Assembly: GCA_039714835.1 (NCBI GenBank)
Contig: JBDLIN010000195.1
Coordinates: 1 to 7,455, forward strand
Direction of reading: 5' to 3'
From: SZUA-22 sp039714835
GTDB taxonomy: Bacteria; Bacteroidota; Ignavibacteria; Ignavibacteriales; Melioribacteraceae
DNA: 7,455 bases
The position numbers and the translations under genes are program-made. Of this stretch, positions 5,636 to 7,455 are shown one piece after another; the stretch's first letter is position 1; the number at the start of each line of letters is the position of its first letter. The notes under the pieces are model-generated. The model ran no database searches, was not told the origin of the DNA, and was given only the letters and a program-made list of their open reading frames with translations.

Positions 5636-6487
5636 ATGAATAAAACAATATTGGTGGTAATGGATGGTCTGGCATATGAAACTGCTGAACAGTGTATGGG
5701 TTTCCTTCAGGCCCTTAAAGAACAGGGAACAACCACTCTTTATAAGTTACAATGCGAACTACCATCTATGTCTCGTCCACTGTATGAAACGATTCTTACA
5801 GGTGTTACTCCTGCTCTGAGCGGTGTTGTGCATAATCAGGTGGTACGTAATTCCAGCCAACAAAGTGTGTTCAGTTTAGCTCGACAGGCAGGGTTAAGCA
5901 CTGCTGCCGCTGCGTTCCATTGGTTCAGTGAATTGTATAATCGCAGCCCTTATAATGTCGTTCGGGATCGTCATACTCAAGACCCTAATCAGCTTATCCA
6001 ATATGGTTGTTTTTATCATGGAGAACATTACCCTGATAGTTATCTATACATTGATGCTGAATCCTTGCGACATCGCTACAATCCAGATTTTCTATTAATA
6101 CACCCGATGAATATAGATAATGCAGGGCATCGTGATGGGAGAGATAGTGCTCATTATCGTAATACAGTGCGTCACTCAGATAGCGAACTCTCTAAATACA
6201 TCCCTAAATGGATTGATGAAGGTTATCAGATTCTAATTACAGCTGACCATGGAATGAATAATGATAACAGTCATGGAGGAACTCTCCCTGACGAGCGTGA
6301 CGTACCATTGTTTGTGATTGGTCAGTGTTTCTCTCATCAGCAGGATTGCAAGCCAAAACAAACTGAAATTTGTGGTGTTATTTGTGAATTGCTTGGCATT
6401 CAGGATTACAACAAACCAGTAACCAATAATTTATTAATTAAAGAGCAATTAATGAATGGTCAATATTTAAGGGCAACGAGTTTATGA
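5636..6487 (+). CDS. alkaline phosphatase superfamily phosphodiesterase/phosphatase
   Basis: This 283-aa protein of the alkaline phosphatase superfamily is of the nucleotide pyrophosphatase/phosphodiesterase type. Metal and catalytic residues are legible: Asp10 in LVVMDGL, the probable nucleophile Ser46 in LPSMSRPLYETILTG (42-56), Asp161 and His165 in NIDNAGHRDG, Asp204-His205 in ITADHGM, and His213 in SHGG. These match the two-zinc site that cleaves phosphomono- or diesters. There is no signal peptide, so it should be cytoplasmic, unlike many exported relatives. It is also short, lacking the large inserts of 400+ residue members. Substrate cannot be told from sequence. The ATG at 5636 is followed directly by the conserved strand, but the ribosome binding site is weak. 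A broken small gene begins 1 nt after its stop, which suggests a former two-gene unit. Confidence 0.85.
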   Translation: MNKTILVVMDGLAYETAEQCMGFLQALKEQGTTTLYKLQCELPSMSRPLYETILTGVTPALSGVVHNQVVRNSSQQSVFSLARQAGLSTAAAAFHWFSELYNRSPYNVVRDRHTQDPNQLIQYGCFYHGEHYPDSYLYIDAESLRHRYNPDFLLIHPMNIDNAGHRDGRDSAHYRNTVRHSDSELSKYIPKWIDEGYQILITADHGMNNDNSHGGTLPDERDVPLFVIGQCFSHQQDCKPKQTEICGVICELLGIQDYNKPVTNNLLIKEQLMNGQYLRATSL

Positions 6488-6488
6488 T

Positions 6489-6748
6489 ATGACTTGTTTA
6501 AATTTATTTGGGCTCAACGATATAAATGAATGGCAGACTAAACTTAATATAACAAAGAACGATTGGCATTGCTTTTCGTTATTAGAATGTATCTAGCTCA
6601 CGTAAAAGCCTGGCAAGTTTTTTACCAATGAGATGAGAATTTCACCCAAGGATTTGATGCGTTTGTATCACTATCACACTTTTATAATAAACACCCACCT
6701 AATGATGATGTTTTGAATGACTCTAAAATAGCCATTATACGGAATTAA
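6489..6748 (+). pseudogene. broken gene for a small (~86 aa) protein, function unknown
   Basis: The ATG at 6489 follows the phosphodiesterase stop by 1 nt. The first frame gives 33 good residues (FGLNDINEWQTKLNITKNDW, then HCFSLLE) and stops at 6594-6596. A second frame continues the sense without a gap from 6590: YLAHVKAWQVFYQ, a TGA at 6629-6631, then DENFTQGFDAFVSLSHFYNK, HPPNDDVLND and SKIAIIRN, ending at TAA 6746-6748. One missing base near 6588 and one Arg- or Trp-to-TGA change explain the break. The restored product would be about 86 aa, helical and rich in Trp and Tyr. I do not know the family. Alternatives are sequencing errors in an intact gene, or a chance alignment of frames. Confidence 0.5.
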
Positions 6749-6838
6749 AAAATATAGTAGTAACTTCTATGATTACTTCAAAAAGTCATAAGTGTTAATG
6801 GTTAATGGATAGTGGAATTAATTTATCCCTTTTTTAAT

Positions 6839-6865
6839 ATGACTCCTTACCCAAAAAGGAATCAT
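6839..6865. terminator. imperfect hairpin, possible weak terminator
   Basis: Nine of ten positions pair around a 7-nt loop. On the plus strand the stem ends in ATCATTTTC, a short T-run, and could terminate rightward transcripts of the phosphodiesterase unit. On the minus strand the stem is followed by ATATTAAAAAAGGG, which is not terminator-like. Confidence 0.3.
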
Positions 6866-6911
6866 TTTCAGCCATACTTTCAATAAGCCAAAATGACCGA
6901 AAATTGTACAA

Positions 6912-6933
6912 TATACCCATTTTATTGGGTATA
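6912..6933. repeat. perfect 8-bp inverted repeat with 6-nt loop
   Basis: TATACCCA and TGGGTATA flank the loop TTTTAT. No T-run follows on either strand, so it is unlikely to be a standard terminator. It lies about 170 bp downstream of the toxin gene's end. Confidence 0.45.
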
Positions 6934-7100
6934 AAAAGATGAATGTTCTCTGGTTGGAAATGGCTGCTTTTCCACTTTTAACATGAGGTCAAAAAAATAT
7001 ATCAACCGCTCTTTAGAGACGTTTTTACTGGTTCAATATCTAAGCCGCAACAGCTGCAATACACCAGTTTTCACCATTTCAAAACCATAATGAATTAAAT

Positions 7101-7388
7101 CTACAAATGTTTTTCTATAGAACGATTTTTATATAAAATACGTGCGATTCTTATCCCATAACTGAACTTTCTATAAAAGATAACATAAGGATGAACATCA
7201 TATCGTTGAAGTTGCGGTCGAACTGCAACTGGACGACCTAAATCTGGGTTATTAACAAGGGTATGAAAAGATGAAATTAATCGATGCTGAAAATTATCGG
7301 CCTGTTTCACTCCCCATTTATTCAGGCCACGAATATAAATGTCGATTAAATCCTGTTCGGTAGCCGGTGATAATTTATAGATTGCCAC
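7101..7388 (-). CDS. parE: RelE/ParE-family toxin
   Basis: This 95-aa protein has the normal length and motifs of ParE-type toxins: YKLSPATEQDLIDIY (4-18), KWGVKQADNF (24-33), NPDLGRPV (47-54), VHPYVIFYR (65-73) and the ending IRIARILYKNRSIEKHL (79-95). ParE proteins are known to poison DNA gyrase, and RelE relatives cleave mRNA at the ribosome. The ending here, with the 'RIL....I..HL' form, favours ParE. The start is GTG at 7388, with AAGGAAG 9 nt upstream. The gene overlaps the 3' end of the upstream antitoxin by 14 nt, the usual translationally coupled order. It is probably autoregulated by the toxin-antitoxin complex, but the promoter lies outside the window. Confidence 0.88.
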   Translation of the reverse strand: MAIYKLSPATEQDLIDIYIRGLNKWGVKQADNFQHRLISSFHTLVNNPDLGRPVAVRPQLQRYDVHPYVIFYRKFSYGIRIARILYKNRSIEKHL

Positions 7389-7455
7389 GTTTTTGGGCTT
7401 CCTTTTTAACGTGTGCCATTAATGCTTCATCATCCCAGGCTTTCGCTTCACCTTT
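7375..7455 (-). CDS. C-terminal end of the cognate antitoxin (partial)
   Basis: A minus-strand frame is open from the window edge to a TAA at 7377-7375. It encodes 26 residues beginning KGEAKAWDDEALMAHVKK and ending KRGNL. The position directly before a ParE toxin with a 14-nt overlap identifies it as the antitoxin. The charged helical tail with a Trp-Asp start looks like the toxin-wrapping tail of ParD/CopG-type antitoxins. The DNA-binding N-terminus is outside the window, so the class is uncertain. Confidence 0.7.
   Translation of the reverse strand, partial: KGEAKAWDDEALMAHVKKEAQKRGNL
7398..7404 (-). promoter_or_regulatory. ribosome binding site of the toxin gene
   Basis: AAGGAAG on the minus strand, inside the antitoxin coding sequence, lies 9 nt before the GTG at 7388. 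It supports that non-ATG start for the toxin. Confidence 0.65.

Larger units (their letters stand above)
6749..7100. other. 352-bp region without genes, with hairpins
   Basis: No credible coding frame is present. An imperfect hairpin (ATGACTCCTT 6839-6848 with AAGGAATCAT 6856-6865, nine of ten paired) and a perfect 8-bp hairpin (TATACCCA 6912-6919 with TGGGTATA 6926-6933) lie close together. An 8-bp palindrome TTGTACAA (6904-6911) abuts the second hairpin. A short minus-strand frame near 7013-7070 with a CSCC cluster is too short to call. A short tandem repeat of TTAATGG lies near 6797-6810. Confidence 0.5.

Noticed and set aside
7013..7070. Short minus-strand frame with YCSCCGLDIEP as a zinc-ribbon gene remnant
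   Set aside because: Only about 22 codons between stops and no start codon; too short to separate from chance.

Overview
The window is AT-rich bacterial DNA. It is most likely from a gammaproteobacterium: the CheW sequence reads like those of that class, a one-domain mannose-family PTS EIIA is present, and a monohaem P460-like cytochrome and a YkgJ-type cysteine-cluster protein fit a free-living, respiring, motile or surface-sensing proteobacterium. No rRNA, tRNA, CRISPR array, complete insertion sequence or phage module is visible. The layout is loose: single genes on both strands, long gaps, and at least one broken gene.

Left part (1-2280). A small STAS/SpoIIAA-like protein (20-409, +) is followed by about 480 bp with only a doubtful 51-codon frame. 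Next comes a YkgJ-family protein (890-1177, +). It converges on an exported cytochrome P460-like protein with one CxxCH site (1420-2001, -). A 49-codon hydrophobic frame (2093-2242, +) ends exactly at a strong hairpin with a T-run (2243-2280). The hairpin also serves the convergent gene that follows.

Middle part (2269-4872). Three minus-strand genes run in line. The first is a secreted protein with about 35-residue repeats centred on LYASD (4555-3833). The second is CheW (3764-3279), preceded by a 9-bp interrupted palindrome. The third is an unrecognised 292-aa protein with a Cys/His zinc-site-like cluster (3147-2269), which has a GTG start and a good ribosome binding site. The 317-bp divergent region upstream carries a good sigma-70 promoter reading right into the EIIA gene.

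Right part (4873-7455). An orphan EIIA(Man)-type protein with its phosphorylatable His10 (4873-5283, +) is followed by a doubtful minus-strand frame. Then comes a compact cytoplasmic phosphodiesterase/phosphatase of the alkaline phosphatase superfamily (5636-6487, +). One base after its stop codon begins a broken 86-codon gene (6489-6748), which is legible only if one missing base and one in-frame TGA are repaired. After about 350 bp without a gene, a ParE-type toxin (7388-7101, -) overlaps the end of its antitoxin, which runs off the window.

No complete new multigene system is evident. The best candidates for something undescribed are the LYASD-repeat secreted protein next to cheW, the zinc-cluster protein downstream of cheW, and the small decayed partner gene of the phosphodiesterase.
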